Shown here in pieces: positions 32,705 to 42,156 of a stretch of DNA of 64,000 nt. The first letter of the stretch is position 1. Each line of letters begins with the position of its first letter. Below the pieces are notes generated by a model, which worked only from the letters and a program-made list of their open reading frames with translations, did not search any database and was not told the DNA's origin. A program made the position numbers and the translations under genes. This DNA comes from Bdellovibrio sp. ArHS (GTDB lineage Bacteria > Bdellovibrionota > Bdellovibrionia > Bdellovibrionales > Bdellovibrionaceae), in assembly GCF_000786105.1 (NCBI RefSeq), contig NZ_JTEV01000020.1, positions 47,025 to 111,024 on the forward strand. The letters run 5' to 3'.

Positions 32705-32733
32705 TTGACTGTGTGACATCGCAGAGATGCAAT
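32705..32733 (+). promoter_or_regulatory. Probable promoter of the tolC-macAB operon
   Basis: TTGACT (32705-32710), 17 bases, TGCAAT (32728-32733). This puts transcription start near 32740, just before GAGG and the GTG at 32752. Confidence 0.5.
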
Positions 32734-32751
32734 AGAACTATGAGGTTTACA

Positions 32752-33990
32752 GTGAAAAAACTCGTCTTTATAGTCACCCTCCTTTTTATGCCCTCTGTGT
32801 ATGGGGCCTCGTATTCATTTCAGGACTGCCTTAATATCGTCGATAAAAACAATGCGGAACTGCTGGCGGCCAAAGAAAATCTGGAAGCGGCGAAATCTCT
32901 TTTGAGTGGGACTTACGGATCTTTTTTGCCGGATATCACGGCGAATTTAAAATACAGTCGCGGACAAACAGATCTAACAAGTTCTGAAGGCTACAATGCC
33001 AATTTGACCGCAACAGAAAATATATTTAACGGATTTGCGGATGTGGCTTCCATTTCAGATGCGGAAGGAAAGGTGCAGGTTGCCGAGGCCAACTTGCGCA
33101 CCGTCAAAGCAAAGATCAGTGCCGATCTCAAGTCGGCCTTTGCTTCTGTGGTCTATGCGCAGGATTCGATCAAACTTTCTAAAAGCATCTTAAAAAGACG
33201 TACTGACAACTTTAATATTGTAAAGCTGCGTTTCCAAAGTGGTCGCGAAAATAAAGGATCTGTGTTGCTTTCAGAGGCCTACCAAAAGCAGGCGCAGTTA
33301 GATGTCTTGAAGGCAGAACACGCTTTACAAACAGCGAAAAGGGATTTGGGACGAGTGCTGGGGCTTGCTCCGGAAGCTTCCTTGGAAATCATCGGTCAGG
33401 TTCCTGAGCTAACTGTGCCCGGTGTGTCGCCTGACTTTTTGGCGTTGGCAGAAAAAACTCCGAGTCGGCAACAATCTCAAGGGCAATTAAAAAGTGCGGA
33501 CGCCAATCTTCAAGGGGCTCGTTCGAAATTCTATCCCACTCTGAATCTGCAAGGCAGTGTGGGGCGAACGGGCGAGGATTTTTTTCCTGACAATAATCAG
33601 TGGTCGGCCGGTGCGACCTTAAGCTGGTCTTTGTTCAATGGTGGCACGGACTATTTTACGCAAAAAAGTTCCTTTGCCCAAAAAATGGTGGCGGAACATA
33701 ATTTGCGAAATCTTTATTTGGAAACGATCACTCAGCTTCGTGAAACCTATGCTGCTTTTGTCGAGGCCGTGGAAGAAGTTAAGGTGAGCGCCGCGTTTTC
33801 AGAGGCGGCCAGTACGCGGGCTGAAATTGCGCGAAGTAAGTACAACAATGGTCTGAGTTCTTTTGATGACTGGGATGTGATTGAAAACGATTTGATCAAC
33901 CGTCAGAAGGACTTAACGACCAAGAAAAGGGCGCGGGTTGTCGCCGAAGCCAATTGGGAAAAAACACAAGGTGTGGGAGTGCTGCCATGA
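32752..33990 (+). CDS. TolC-family outer-membrane efflux protein
   Basis: A 412-residue outer-membrane channel protein (OEP family). The GTG at 32752 is chosen as start because GAGG lies six bases before it and it opens directly with a signal peptide (KKLVFIVTLLFMPSVYGA); an ATG at 32740 would add four residues. Two structurally similar halves contain the long helices (LLAAKENLEAAKSLLSG and SQGQLKSADANLQGARSKF) and the beta-barrel strands. It heads an operon with a MacA-like adaptor and a MacB-like ABC transporter, so it likely provides the exit duct of that exporter. Confidence 0.88.
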   Translation: MKKLVFIVTLLFMPSVYGASYSFQDCLNIVDKNNAELLAAKENLEAAKSLLSGTYGSFLPDITANLKYSRGQTDLTSSEGYNANLTATENIFNGFADVASISDAEGKVQVAEANLRTVKAKISADLKSAFASVVYAQDSIKLSKSILKRRTDNFNIVKLRFQSGRENKGSVLLSEAYQKQAQLDVLKAEHALQTAKRDLGRVLGLAPEASLEIIGQVPELTVPGVSPDFLALAEKTPSRQQSQGQLKSADANLQGARSKFYPTLNLQGSVGRTGEDFFPDNNQWSAGATLSWSLFNGGTDYFTQKSSFAQKMVAEHNLRNLYLETITQLRETYAAFVEAVEEVKVSAAFSEAASTRAEIARSKYNNGLSSFDDWDVIENDLINRQKDLTTKKRARVVAEANWEKTQGVGVLP

Positions 33991-34952
33991 TGAAACTTTT
34001 AAAAAAACCTGTGGTTATTGTCATTTTAGGTTTAGTTCTGGGCGGCGTCGGTTTTTTCTTTTGGAAACAAAAAGAAAATCCGCAGGTGAGCTACACCGAA
34101 GTGTCATTGCGGAAAGAGGATCTAAATATCTCAGTTCTGGCAACCGGAACTGTGCAGCCCAAAAATCGTCTGGAAATCAAAGCTCCCGTCGCGGGACGAA
34201 TTGAGCAGATTTTAGTCAAAGAGGGACAGAACCTTCGCAAAGGGCAAATTCTTGCGTGGATGAGCTCGACTGAAAGGGCCGCCATGTTGGATGCCGCTCG
34301 TGCCCAGGGTCCGGAAGAATATAAAAAATGGTCTGAGCTATATCTGGCAACGCCCGTGATGGCGCCCATTTCCGGGACGCTGATTCTTAAGAATGTCGAG
34401 CCGGGGCAAACCTTCACAAGCACCGATGCTATTTTTGTTATGTCAGATCATTTAACTGTCAAAGCGCAGGTGGATGAAACGGATATCGCACAAATCAAAA
34501 TTAAATCCAATGCAGAGATCGCCTTGGATGCATATCCCGCAAATATTTTAAAGGCCCATGTGGATCAAATCGCCTTTGATGCGACGACTGTGAATAATGT
34601 CACGACTTATATCGTTGATGTGATTCCAGAGAAAACACCAGAGTTCATGCGCAGTGGAATGACCGCCAACGTCACTTTCTATGTGCAAGAAAAAAATCAG
34701 GTCTTGGTTGTTCCCAATGAGGCTTTAAAAATCAGCAATGGCAGAACCACGGTGTTACTAAAAACTCCGGGAAGTCGAGAAGGGGTTCCGGTGGAAATTC
34801 GTACGGGAATTTCCGACGGAAAGAATACCGAAGTTCTGGACGGTCTGAAGGAAGGCGATATCGTCTTGGTCGCGCAATTTAAATTGGGCAGTGGATCGAC
34901 GAATTCAGGTTCAAGTCCTTTTGGCATGCCGAAGATGCCTCGTCGCCGTTAG
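33987..34952 (+). CDS. MacA-like periplasmic adaptor with a very short hairpin
   Basis: A 321-residue adaptor with an N-terminal membrane anchor (residues 6-23). Lipoyl half-motifs are IKAPVAGRIEQILVKEGQNL and VMAPISGTLILKNVEPGQTF; the barrel and membrane-proximal domains follow (VDETDIAQIKIKSNAEIALD and VLVVPNEALKI). The segment between the lipoyl halves, where MacA has a coiled-coil hairpin of about 90 residues, is only about 30 residues. ATGA overlap with the tolC-like gene fixes the start. It is followed by macB after eight bases. Confidence 0.88.
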   Translation: MMKLLKKPVVIVILGLVLGGVGFFFWKQKENPQVSYTEVSLRKEDLNISVLATGTVQPKNRLEIKAPVAGRIEQILVKEGQNLRKGQILAWMSSTERAAMLDAARAQGPEEYKKWSELYLATPVMAPISGTLILKNVEPGQTFTSTDAIFVMSDHLTVKAQVDETDIAQIKIKSNAEIALDAYPANILKAHVDQIAFDATTVNNVTTYIVDVIPEKTPEFMRSGMTANVTFYVQEKNQVLVVPNEALKISNGRTTVLLKTPGSREGVPVEIRTGISDGKNTEVLDGLKEGDIVLVAQFKLGSGSTNSGSSPFGMPKMPRRR

Positions 34953-34960
34953 GATTAAAA

Positions 34961-36910
34961 ATGATCGAAATAAAAGATATTCGCAAATCCTACAAAATGG
35001 GCTCAGAAACGGTTCATGTTCTTAACGGCATTGACCTGAAAATTGAGCGCGGTGACTTTGTGGCAATCATGGGACCGTCCGGTTCAGGAAAGTCCACGCT
35101 AATGCATATCTTGGGATTGCTGGATGCGCCGACTTCGGGAACATATCAACTGCAAGGACGGGAAGTCTCTAGCCTTACCGAAGACGAATTGGCTTTGGTT
35201 CGTCGTGAAGAAGTCGGATTTATTTTTCAACAATTCAATCTTCTGCCGCGAATTGAAGCTTGGCAGAATGTGTCTCTGCCTTTGATTTACAGTGAAAACG
35301 GCTATAATTTTGAAAAAGCCAAGAAGCTGATCGAGCAAGTCGGACTGACTGACAGAATTCATCATAAGTCGAATGAACTTTCCGGAGGGCAACAGCAACG
35401 CATCGCCATTGCCCGGTCGTTAGTTAATAATCCAGATATTGTTTTCGCCGATGAACCCACTGGAAATCTTGATTCCAAGAGTGAAAAAGAGATCATGAAG
35501 ATCTTAAAAGATCTCAATGAGCAGGGGATCACCGTTATTATCGTCACCCATGAAGAGGAGATCGGACAACAAACCAAGCGTTTGATTCGGTTGCGCGATG
35601 GTGTTTTGCAATCGGACGAAAGGTTGAAGCCTTTGGGGGCGGTAGCATCCATCGGTAAAAGCTTCAATCCAAAGACCAAGAAGTTTCCATTACAGGAAAT
35701 GATTGAGCATCTTCATCAAGGATTTAGAACTTTGGCGGCGAACAAAGTGCGCTCCGGTCTTTCTATGTTAGGTATCCTGATTGGTGTCGCCGCTGTTGTG
35801 GGGATGTTGGCTTTGGGAAAAGGCGCGCAAAAGGATATTGAAAAACAGTTATCAAGTCTCGGCTCCAATCTCTTGGTGCTTCGCGCGGGCAATGTTCGGG
35901 TGGGCGGTGTGATGCAGGAATCCGGCGCCCGCATTCGGATCACTCTGGAGGATGTCACGGCCATTCGTTCTGAAGTCGACGGAGTAAAAGAGGTTTCACC
36001 CACGTCATCAGGACGCGGACAGGTGACTTTCCTGAATAAGAATTGGAACACTCAAGTGCAAGGGGTTTCTCCGTCGTATGCGGCCATTCGCACCAGCGAA
36101 CCGACCTTTGGTCGATTTTTTAGTAATGAAGAAGTGCAAAGACGCGCCCTTGTGGCTGTTGTTGGTGTCACGGTTGCCAGAGAACTCTTTGGTGAAAAGT
36201 CCCCGATCGGTGAAATGATTAAAATCAATCGCATCAATTTTCAGGTTATCGGCGTTTTACCGGAAAAGGGCGCTGCAGGTCCGCAGGATCAGGACGATAA
36301 GATTTTAGTTCCTATTAATACGGCCATGTATCGTCTTTTTGGGAAGAACTATGTCGATTCGGTGGATATTGAAGTCACGCGAGCCGAAGATATTCCTTCA
36401 GTTCAAGACGATGTTATGACTTTGATGAATAAACGCCATCGCGTCGCAAAGTCGGCCCAGGAAGATGCATTTAACATATTCAATATGGCCGATATCCAAC
36501 AGGCCTTAAATGCGACAGGAAAAACAATGTCGATGCTTCTGGCCTCGATCGCCGCCATTTCTCTTGTAGTTGGTGGTATAGGGATTATGAATATCATGTT
36601 GGTCTCTGTGACTGAAAGAACCAAAGAGATCGGTCTGCGCAAAGCCATCGGCGCTCGTCGCCGAGACATTCTGCTGCAGTTTCTTGCTGAATCCATTGTC
36701 GTCAGCGTTTGCGGTGGAGTTTTAGGAATTATTTTGGGGCTCGGGTTCTCGGTGATTATTTCGACTCTTTTAGGGTGGTCCACAGTGGTGTCGGTCACTT
36801 CCGTCTTGATGTCGTTTTCTTTCTCGGCATTGATTGGCATCATCTTTGGAAGCTATCCCGCCTCCAAAGCATCTAAGTTACATCCTATCGAAGCCCTTCG
36901 CTATGAATAA
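34961..36910 (+). CDS. macB: MacB-like ABC transporter (ATPase-permease fusion)
   Basis: A 649-residue protein: N-terminal ABC ATPase (Walker A GPSGSGKST, signature LSGGQQQRIAIARSL, Walker B IVFADEPTGNLD), then a membrane helix near residue 265, a MacB periplasmic core domain, and three C-terminal FtsX-type helices with TERTKEIGLRKAIGARRRDI. MacB proteins are mechanotransducers that drive export of peptides, lipoproteins or macrolides from the periplasm through TolC. The substrate here is unknown. The 3' end overlaps the convergent gene by 26 bases. Confidence 0.93.
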   Translation: MIEIKDIRKSYKMGSETVHVLNGIDLKIERGDFVAIMGPSGSGKSTLMHILGLLDAPTSGTYQLQGREVSSLTEDELALVRREEVGFIFQQFNLLPRIEAWQNVSLPLIYSENGYNFEKAKKLIEQVGLTDRIHHKSNELSGGQQQRIAIARSLVNNPDIVFADEPTGNLDSKSEKEIMKILKDLNEQGITVIIVTHEEEIGQQTKRLIRLRDGVLQSDERLKPLGAVASIGKSFNPKTKKFPLQEMIEHLHQGFRTLAANKVRSGLSMLGILIGVAAVVGMLALGKGAQKDIEKQLSSLGSNLLVLRAGNVRVGGVMQESGARIRITLEDVTAIRSEVDGVKEVSPTSSGRGQVTFLNKNWNTQVQGVSPSYAAIRTSEPTFGRFFSNEEVQRRALVAVVGVTVARELFGEKSPIGEMIKINRINFQVIGVLPEKGAAGPQDQDDKILVPINTAMYRLFGKNYVDSVDIEVTRAEDIPSVQDDVMTLMNKRHRVAKSAQEDAFNIFNMADIQQALNATGKTMSMLLASIAAISLVVGGIGIMNIMLVSVTERTKEIGLRKAIGARRRDILLQFLAESIVVSVCGGVLGIILGLGFSVIISTLLGWSTVVSVTSVLMSFSFSALIGIIFGSYPASKASKLHPIEALRYE

Positions 36911-37994
36911 GTTGATACGAAGAAATCTTCTTGAGCGCCCAGTCGATCAGGGCGCTGACTTTTTGCGTGTCGGTCTGTTGGTTGTTGGTGAAGCGAATTT
37001 CAATGCGGTCATAGGTTTCACCGATGACTTTGTCAGTGGTGCAGACGCGCAGTATAGGCTCAGTGTCGGTCTGGCATTGCAAAGATCCTATTTGCATTTT
37101 TAATTTTGTCAGATAGCTGAAAGAGTTCTTTAATAGTCGAAGAACAGTTTCTTTTTTGAACTCTAGATTCCGGTTTCTTTCTTCCCGCAGTCTTTTTAAA
37201 GAGCTTTTTTCAAGAACGTTGTTTTCCAGAAGGGGAGCTTCTTCTTTCAAGTATGCGATGTCCAACAAATGGGTTTCAATTTCGTCCAATCTAAGGAAGT
37301 CGGAATACACCTCACTTGTGCTCTGTGTGGACATCAAAGTAAAGCTTGCTAGCGTGTCTTTTCCTTCTAACAGTTGGCGATGCTCCAAAGCATGACGAAG
37401 CTCGTGTTGGAGTGTGTCCCCCAAGCCTCCCGTTCTATAGGAAAGTGCTGTCACACTGAAATACAACGAGTTCGTGGCTGGTTCAAAGAAGCCCTGAATA
37501 GGGCCGCTCCATAAAGGCAGGAACGGATCAAAGGTCAGTTGCAGATCTGAAAACCTGTCGTCATTCAAGGTTTGAAAGAAGAACAGGCCATTCATTTCAG
37601 TGGGCTCTAGGGCCTCGGTCGGAATAAAAAGGCGATAAGACATCTTGTCGATGTAGCTTCCCTGAAACTCTAGATTTTCTCGTTTCACCACTTGCGTTTT
37701 GTATTGAACGCCGATCGATGCAAAATAGGCTTGGGTCGCACTTTCTATTTTGGCAATCCATGGTTGCAGAGCTTTACCGGGGATAAGGCGACCGTTATAG
37801 CGAAGAACAAAATCGTAAAAGTCCGCCGTTAAATTACTAAAGGCTTTCACTTTTTCCAACGGATTGACCTCCAGTGACTCTATGGGCGGGGGAGGTGTCT
37901 TTTTATTCTTTGCATAGATTTTAGACAAACCTGTAAAGAAGACAAAGCTGAAGCCCAAGATGAAATAGAGAAGCGTTGAAAGATACTTTTTCAT
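36885..37994 (-). CDS. Exported protein with an HExxH zinc-peptidase-like motif
   Basis: A 369-residue protein with an N-terminal hydrophobic signal or anchor (about residues 4-25) and a Pro-rich linker (KKTPPPPIESLE). LQHELRHALEHR (about residue 205) is an HExxH zinc-site pattern, followed by Glu-rich helices (DEIETHLLDIAYL) that could give a third ligand. The overall family is not recognised, so a peptidase role is tentative. ATG 37994 is preferred over an upstream TTG because AAGG lies just before it. It follows the TPR-like gene by 27 bases and may be the last gene of the TonB operon. Confidence 0.66.
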   Translation of the reverse strand: MKKYLSTLLYFILGFSFVFFTGLSKIYAKNKKTPPPPIESLEVNPLEKVKAFSNLTADFYDFVLRYNGRLIPGKALQPWIAKIESATQAYFASIGVQYKTQVVKRENLEFQGSYIDKMSYRLFIPTEALEPTEMNGLFFFQTLNDDRFSDLQLTFDPFLPLWSGPIQGFFEPATNSLYFSVTALSYRTGGLGDTLQHELRHALEHRQLLEGKDTLASFTLMSTQSTSEVYSDFLRLDEIETHLLDIAYLKEEAPLLENNVLEKSSLKRLREERNRNLEFKKETVLRLLKNSFSYLTKLKMQIGSLQCQTDTEPILRVCTTDKVIGETYDRIEIRFTNNQQTDTQKVSALIDWALKKISSYQLIHSEGLR

Positions 37995-38021
37995 GAGCCT
38001 TGGGAATTGCAAAACAGGGAC

Positions 38022-39035
38022 CTACTGAAGCCCGCAAAGCTCCCGCAGTTTGGCGATTTTTTTTGCTTGTTCGGGCGACTGTTGCTTTTCTAAAAGAGCC
38101 AGCCAAGGTTTGGCTTCATGGCACTGCAATCCATCCACTAAAGAAAACGCCATGGCATATTGATAGCGGGATTCCTCTTGCAAAGGCGAGTGATAGGCCA
38201 GCGGACTTAAGATCGCGATCTGGGAATAGTTCTTCAAATCAAGCCATAAATTGATTTTAAAACGCAGGTTCTCTAACGGATTTTGAATTCTTAAACCCCA
38301 ATACTGCGCTTGAACTTTCTGGTCGTTTTGCCGGAAGAACTCAGCCGTATTATAGCAGTAGCCCGAATTTGTGCTGCACAGTCCACGCAAGGCCTCGAAA
38401 GAAGTCTGCGGACCGTAGGCAACGCTGGCTTCCACCCAAAGCTGCTGAGAGATTTCATCATATGGACGAAGTATCTTAAAAAGGGAAGTCCAGTGTTTGT
38501 AGGTGGAAGCGGATTTTGTTTTTATCGCAGATAAAGTTTCAAGGAGTTCATAGCTATCAATCGTCGGATTTAAAAGAAGCTTCTGCAGGGTGGCTTGAGC
38601 CTCTTGGTAAAGGCCTTTTTCCGACAAAAAATGAAACATGCGAGCAGTTCTTTTTTCCGGCAGGATTTTTCTAAGTTCGCGGTAGGCTTCTGGCGTTTTT
38701 TTATTGGTGTAAAAAACCTCAAAACGCATTTCCTGAATTCGTGGACTTAGATTGCGAATCTGCGAAAGAACGCGGAATGCAGAGTCGGCCTGTCCTGATT
38801 TTAAAAGGGACCAAAGGCGATAGTAGTCGCGCGACTCTGCAGGGAAAGACTCTGGTTTTTCATCCAGCAATTTCAGCACAACACTATAGCGTTGATCCTG
38901 TGCTAAGGCTTGCAACCACGCGTCCCCTTCCAGCTCATCGTATTTTTTTTCAAAAGCCACTTCCTGCCACCCCGTTTGTGCCAGGCAGGCCGAGCAGATA
39001 AAGTGTAAAGCTAGTAAGAATATATACTTAAACAT
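38022..39035 (-). CDS. Exported TPR-like helical repeat protein of the TonB locus
   Basis: A 337-residue protein with a signal peptide (MFKYIFLLALHFICSACLA). The rest is all-helical with TPR-like pairs (YRELRKILPEKRTARMFHFL and EKGLYQEAQATLQKLLLNP). In TtpC-type TonB clusters of Vibrio a TPR protein follows tonB; the same position here supports that role. The start at 39035 overlaps the tonB stop by one base, TGATG. Exact function is unknown; such proteins are thought to interact with the TonB complex. Confidence 0.72.
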   Translation of the reverse strand: MFKYIFLLALHFICSACLAQTGWQEVAFEKKYDELEGDAWLQALAQDQRYSVVLKLLDEKPESFPAESRDYYRLWSLLKSGQADSAFRVLSQIRNLSPRIQEMRFEVFYTNKKTPEAYRELRKILPEKRTARMFHFLSEKGLYQEAQATLQKLLLNPTIDSYELLETLSAIKTKSASTYKHWTSLFKILRPYDEISQQLWVEASVAYGPQTSFEALRGLCSTNSGYCYNTAEFFRQNDQKVQAQYWGLRIQNPLENLRFKINLWLDLKNYSQIAILSPLAYHSPLQEESRYQYAMAFSLVDGLQCHEAKPWLALLEKQQSPEQAKKIAKLRELCGLQ

Positions 39036-39604
39036 CACTGCTCCAGACGAAATCTGATCTTTTGGGTGATAAAGGCCGAAATGGTGGTGCCACCTTGAAT
39101 GGCAGGTTTGAAACTCCACTTTTGAATCGCCTCCAAGGCACTGCGCTCAAAGACTCCTTTGGGTTCGCTTTGAATAATCTGTGTATCAACAAGTTCGCCT
39201 TTGGGACCAATACGCAGTTTTAATACGACCAGTCCTTCAAGGCCTGAGCTTCTAGCGGCAGCAGGGTATTCCGGTTCTACCCGGCGCAGGACTTTGGCGG
39301 GAATCTGTTGAATTCCATTGTTGCCGGAAGAATTCTTTCCTAAGCCACTCACCGCGGGACCAGAGCCTTCGAAAGAAGAGCCAAATCCCATATCAGTCAA
39401 GGTGTCTTGATTCTGTTCTGATTCAGGTGTCAGGTCTTCCGTCAGCGCAGGCGGTGGTTCGGGCTGGGCGTCGGGAGCCAAGGCCACTTGCACGGGAATT
39501 GCGGGAAGGTCTTCGGCGATGTCTTCCCAGGACAACATCGCAAAGGGGCGCGCCAGTATGAAGATCAAGACCGAGAAAACGGCGACGACTAAAAACACCC
39601 GCAT
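39035..39604 (-). CDS. tonB: TonB-family energy transducer
   Basis: A 189-residue protein with an N-terminal membrane anchor (FLVVAVFSVLIFILA), a Pro/Glu-rich linker of modest length and the C-terminal TonB domain (RVEPEYPAAARSSGLEGLVV and WSFKPAIQGGTTIS). It carries energy from the ExbB-ExbD motor to outer-membrane receptors. ATG 39604 follows AGGGA and starts one base past the upstream stop. Compared with E. coli TonB the linker is short, as in TonB2 proteins. Confidence 0.9.
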   Translation of the reverse strand: MRVFLVVAVFSVLIFILARPFAMLSWEDIAEDLPAIPVQVALAPDAQPEPPPALTEDLTPESEQNQDTLTDMGFGSSFEGSGPAVSGLGKNSSGNNGIQQIPAKVLRRVEPEYPAAARSSGLEGLVVLKLRIGPKGELVDTQIIQSEPKGVFERSALEAIQKWSFKPAIQGGTTISAFITQKIRFRLEQ

Positions 39605-39605
39605 A

Positions 39606-40388
39606 TTATTCCCTGATAAAAAGACCGAACAAACCAATGACTATCGCAAATACAAAACCTAGAAAGACCATGGGCAATGCATGGGCCCAACGATCAATCC
39701 AGCTGGCGTGCAGCTTAAGCTCTTTGCTGTTTTGTAAACTATTAAAGTAAATGAACCCTTTTTCCCCCTGAAGATCTTTGGTCGTGAGTTTAACCTCAGG
39801 CAGATTTTCCTTAGAAGCACCCAAAATCATCGTTGTTGTTGTCTCGGCTGTTTCAGCACCAATCAGGCCGTAACGACGAAGAGTTCCTTCTTTTAAAATC
39901 CCCTGGTCAAGGTAGCTGCCGCGCAATTGATAAACGGCAGTCGAGCTTTCAAGCGCTTCAAAGGCCTGATCCAGCAGCATAAGGCGATTGTTGAAATCGT
40001 CCATATTCAAACTTTGCGTGCCAAAATCCTCTGCGCTGAAATACTGAAGCTTGCGAATGTCAAAGACCTCCTTCTGAAAAAGATCCCAGGATTTTTTCGT
40101 TTGTTCAGAACTTTTAGAGTGATGAAGCAAAGCCTCCTTCAACTCTTCCGCTTGTTCCTGTAAATCCTTATTGGAAATTTGCAGTGCGGACTGCTCGCTC
40201 TGAAGTTTAAGAATTTCTTTTTCATAGTTGGCCAGGCGCCGTTTCGATTGGGCCTTAAGCTGAGGTTGCAAAGCCTCCAGAGACTGCTTTTGTTTTTGCA
40301 GAAATTGTTTTTCCTGCTGCAAAGCCGTTTCAAAGTCCTGAGCCCACAAAAGCGAAGAGAGGATAAAGATGAATTTAGCGACGAACAT
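39606..40388 (-). CDS. TtpC-like coiled-coil protein without the MotA/ExbB channel domain
   Basis: A 260-residue protein: signal peptide (FIFILSSLLWA), a long coiled coil (about residues 20-110), a globular middle (YGLIGAETAETTTTMILG), and one C-terminal membrane helix (ALPMVFLGFVFAIVIGLFGL). In Vibrio TtpC, an equivalent periplasmic part continues into a MotA/TolQ/ExbB domain; here the chain stops after the first helix. The gene lies between the DUF3450-like gene and tonB. Assignment rests on architecture and position. Confidence 0.68.
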   Translation of the reverse strand: MFVAKFIFILSSLLWAQDFETALQQEKQFLQKQKQSLEALQPQLKAQSKRRLANYEKEILKLQSEQSALQISNKDLQEQAEELKEALLHHSKSSEQTKKSWDLFQKEVFDIRKLQYFSAEDFGTQSLNMDDFNNRLMLLDQAFEALESSTAVYQLRGSYLDQGILKEGTLRRYGLIGAETAETTTTMILGASKENLPEVKLTTKDLQGEKGFIYFNSLQNSKELKLHASWIDRWAHALPMVFLGFVFAIVIGLFGLFIRE

Positions 40389-41127
40389 AGGACTTGTCCT
40401 TATTTTCTTCTAGCTGAGGAAAGGGTGAAAGAGGAATAAATTGCAAACTGCGCTTTTTATGATCGGCGAAGATTCTTTCCAAGGCCTCTCTCTGCGAGTC
40501 AGTAGTTAAAGCCAACCAGCCCTTATCGGCGGAAAAAACGTAAGCGCTGTCTTGGTTCTTGGCAAAACTGATCAGATATCCCAGGTTCAAAACTTCAAAA
40601 GTCTTACCTGCGGCATGGGGAAGCGTCTGAAAACTCTTGCGAACTTGGGTGGACTCCTGCAGACGTCTTTCCATAAATTGAATCAGTTTAATCTGGTAAA
40701 GGTTCAATTGACCTTCGCGAAGAAGGTCTTCTAACTTCTGCAAATCTTGTTTCCAGGCCGTGGTGGAGCTCACTCTTTTCTCAAGAGGCTGGATTCTTCT
40801 TAAGAAGTTTTGTTGTAGCTCCTGGGCTTGTTTCAGATTCAAATCGCCAGGCTGAGACCTTTGTGCTTTGCGTTTGGTCTGGTACTGCGCAATTTGTTGT
40901 TCCAACTGAATTCTTTTAAGTTTTTCTCGAAGGATCTGATTTTTCAAATCCTGGTATTTTCCGCTATAGATCGCTTCCTCTTGTTTCAGAGTCGCTTTGA
41001 GTTCTTCCGTCTCGGTCGCCAGGATCTCCACATCTTCGCGAAGGCGGCTGATCTCTTCGATGTCCGCTTTAGCTCTGCCGGGTTGAAGAAGCAGAAGTAG
41101 GGTGAGTGTTAAGAATAAATATTTCAT
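40375..41127 (-). CDS. DUF3450-like periplasmic coiled-coil protein
   Basis: A 250-residue exported protein (signal peptide about residues 1-21) with a long coiled coil (about residues 25-90), a second helix bundle and a C-terminal segment ending LSPFPQLEENKDKSYVRR. Length, architecture and its place in a TonB2-type cluster match DUF3450 proteins. ATG 41127 overlaps the exbD stop (ATGA) and has AGGA upstream, which decides it over the longer frame. Its role in TonB systems is poorly defined. Confidence 0.72.
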   Translation of the reverse strand: MKYLFLTLTLLLLLQPGRAKADIEEISRLREDVEILATETEELKATLKQEEAIYSGKYQDLKNQILREKLKRIQLEQQIAQYQTKRKAQRSQPGDLNLKQAQELQQNFLRRIQPLEKRVSSTTAWKQDLQKLEDLLREGQLNLYQIKLIQFMERRLQESTQVRKSFQTLPHAAGKTFEVLNLGYLISFAKNQDSAYVFSADKGWLALTTDSQREALERIFADHKKRSLQFIPLSPFPQLEENKDKSYVRR

Positions 41128-41534
41128 CGGTGTCCTCCTACCGAGAGGGAAAGTTTTTGAACGCCCTGGCTTTGAATCCAATCCAGAACCTGCACCGCCT
41201 CCCCATAGGGGATGGTTTCGTCGGCGACTAAAACCCCTGACAGATCGGGATTGTCTTGCAAAGAATCGCGGATGATCTCTTTCAGTCTTAGTTCGGTGAC
41301 TTCTTCGCCGTCCAGATACATGCTACCATTTTGGGTTAAAATCACTTTCAGATTTTTAACTTCTTCCGCTTTTGATCCGGCGGCCGAGGGAAGTTGCACT
41401 TTCATCTGTTCATTTTGTTGGTGCGCCTGGCTTGTCACCATAAAGATGATAAGAACCACCAGAATGATGTCGACCAAGGGAACTATATTGATGTCTGATA
41501 CCAAGTCATCTTCTTGCGAGGTCTTAGCGGCCAT
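41124..41534 (-). CDS. exbD: ExbD/TolR-family motor protein
   Basis: A 136-residue protein with one membrane helix (NIVPLVDIILVVLIIFMVTS) carrying the conserved, proton-carrying Asp at residue 22, and a periplasmic domain (IPYGEAVQVLDWIQSQGV). It forms the proton-driven motor with ExbB. Overlaps: 11 bases with exbB upstream and four with the DUF3450-like gene downstream. Confidence 0.93.
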   Translation of the reverse strand: MAAKTSQEDDLVSDINIVPLVDIILVVLIIFMVTSQAHQQNEQMKVQLPSAAGSKAEEVKNLKVILTQNGSMYLDGEEVTELRLKEIIRDSLQDNPDLSGVLVADETIPYGEAVQVLDWIQSQGVQKLSLSVGGHR

Positions 41535-42156
41535 GGTGTTCCCCCAAGAGAATCTTTTGCACGCCCATCATTTCCTTGGTCTGTTGCAAGAGCGCACTCA
41601 TCTTCTTCAGCTTCTTTTGAAAGAAGTTAAAAGCCAGAACCGAAGGAATGGCGACCAAAAGACCCGCAGCCGTGGCCACCAAGGCACCAGAGATCCCCGC
41701 CATTACCGAATTTGCAGAGCCATCAGTGGCCTGTGACATGTCGTGAAAGGCCTTCATAATACCTAACACAGTTCCAAAAAGACCGATGTAGGGGCCATTG
41801 GACCCTACAGTTGCTAAAAACGCCAAAGAGGATTCAAATCGGCCTAGGTAGCGTGTTTTTAAAGTATCGAAAGTTTCTTCAAAGCCGAAGCGCCCTTGAG
41901 TTTTCAGGTGATTCGAGGACGTCTCTAAAAGATCTTTAAGATCTGATTTTTGGATTTCTTCAGGCCACTGTCCTTCCCATTTTGCTTGAAGCATTTCAGT
42001 TAAAACGCCATCTAAGACTTTCTGTACTTTGACCGCGCGGGTAAACTGCAGAATTTTTAAAACGATCAAGACCGTAGAAATAGCAGCAAGCACTAAAAGC
42101 AGATACAGGACACCGCGGTCGGCATAGTGAGCAAGTTTAAAAAGAGATTCATTCAT
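41524..42156 (-). CDS. exbB: ExbB/TolQ-family proton channel
   Basis: A 210-residue membrane protein with three helices. The block AFLATVGSNGPYIGLFGTVLGIMKAFHDM and the following GISGALVATAAGLLVAIPSVLAF (quoted in shorter form: GPYIGLFGTVLGIM, ALVATAAGLLVAIP) are the MotA/TolQ/ExbB signature with the pore Thr residues. It begins eight bases inside the ankyrin-like gene. Together with ExbD it powers the TonB of this operon. Confidence 0.93.
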   Translation of the reverse strand: MNESLFKLAHYADRGVLYLLLVLAAISTVLIVLKILQFTRAVKVQKVLDGVLTEMLQAKWEGQWPEEIQKSDLKDLLETSSNHLKTQGRFGFEETFDTLKTRYLGRFESSLAFLATVGSNGPYIGLFGTVLGIMKAFHDMSQATDGSANSVMAGISGALVATAAGLLVAIPSVLAFNFFQKKLKKMSALLQQTKEMMGVQKILLGEHHGR

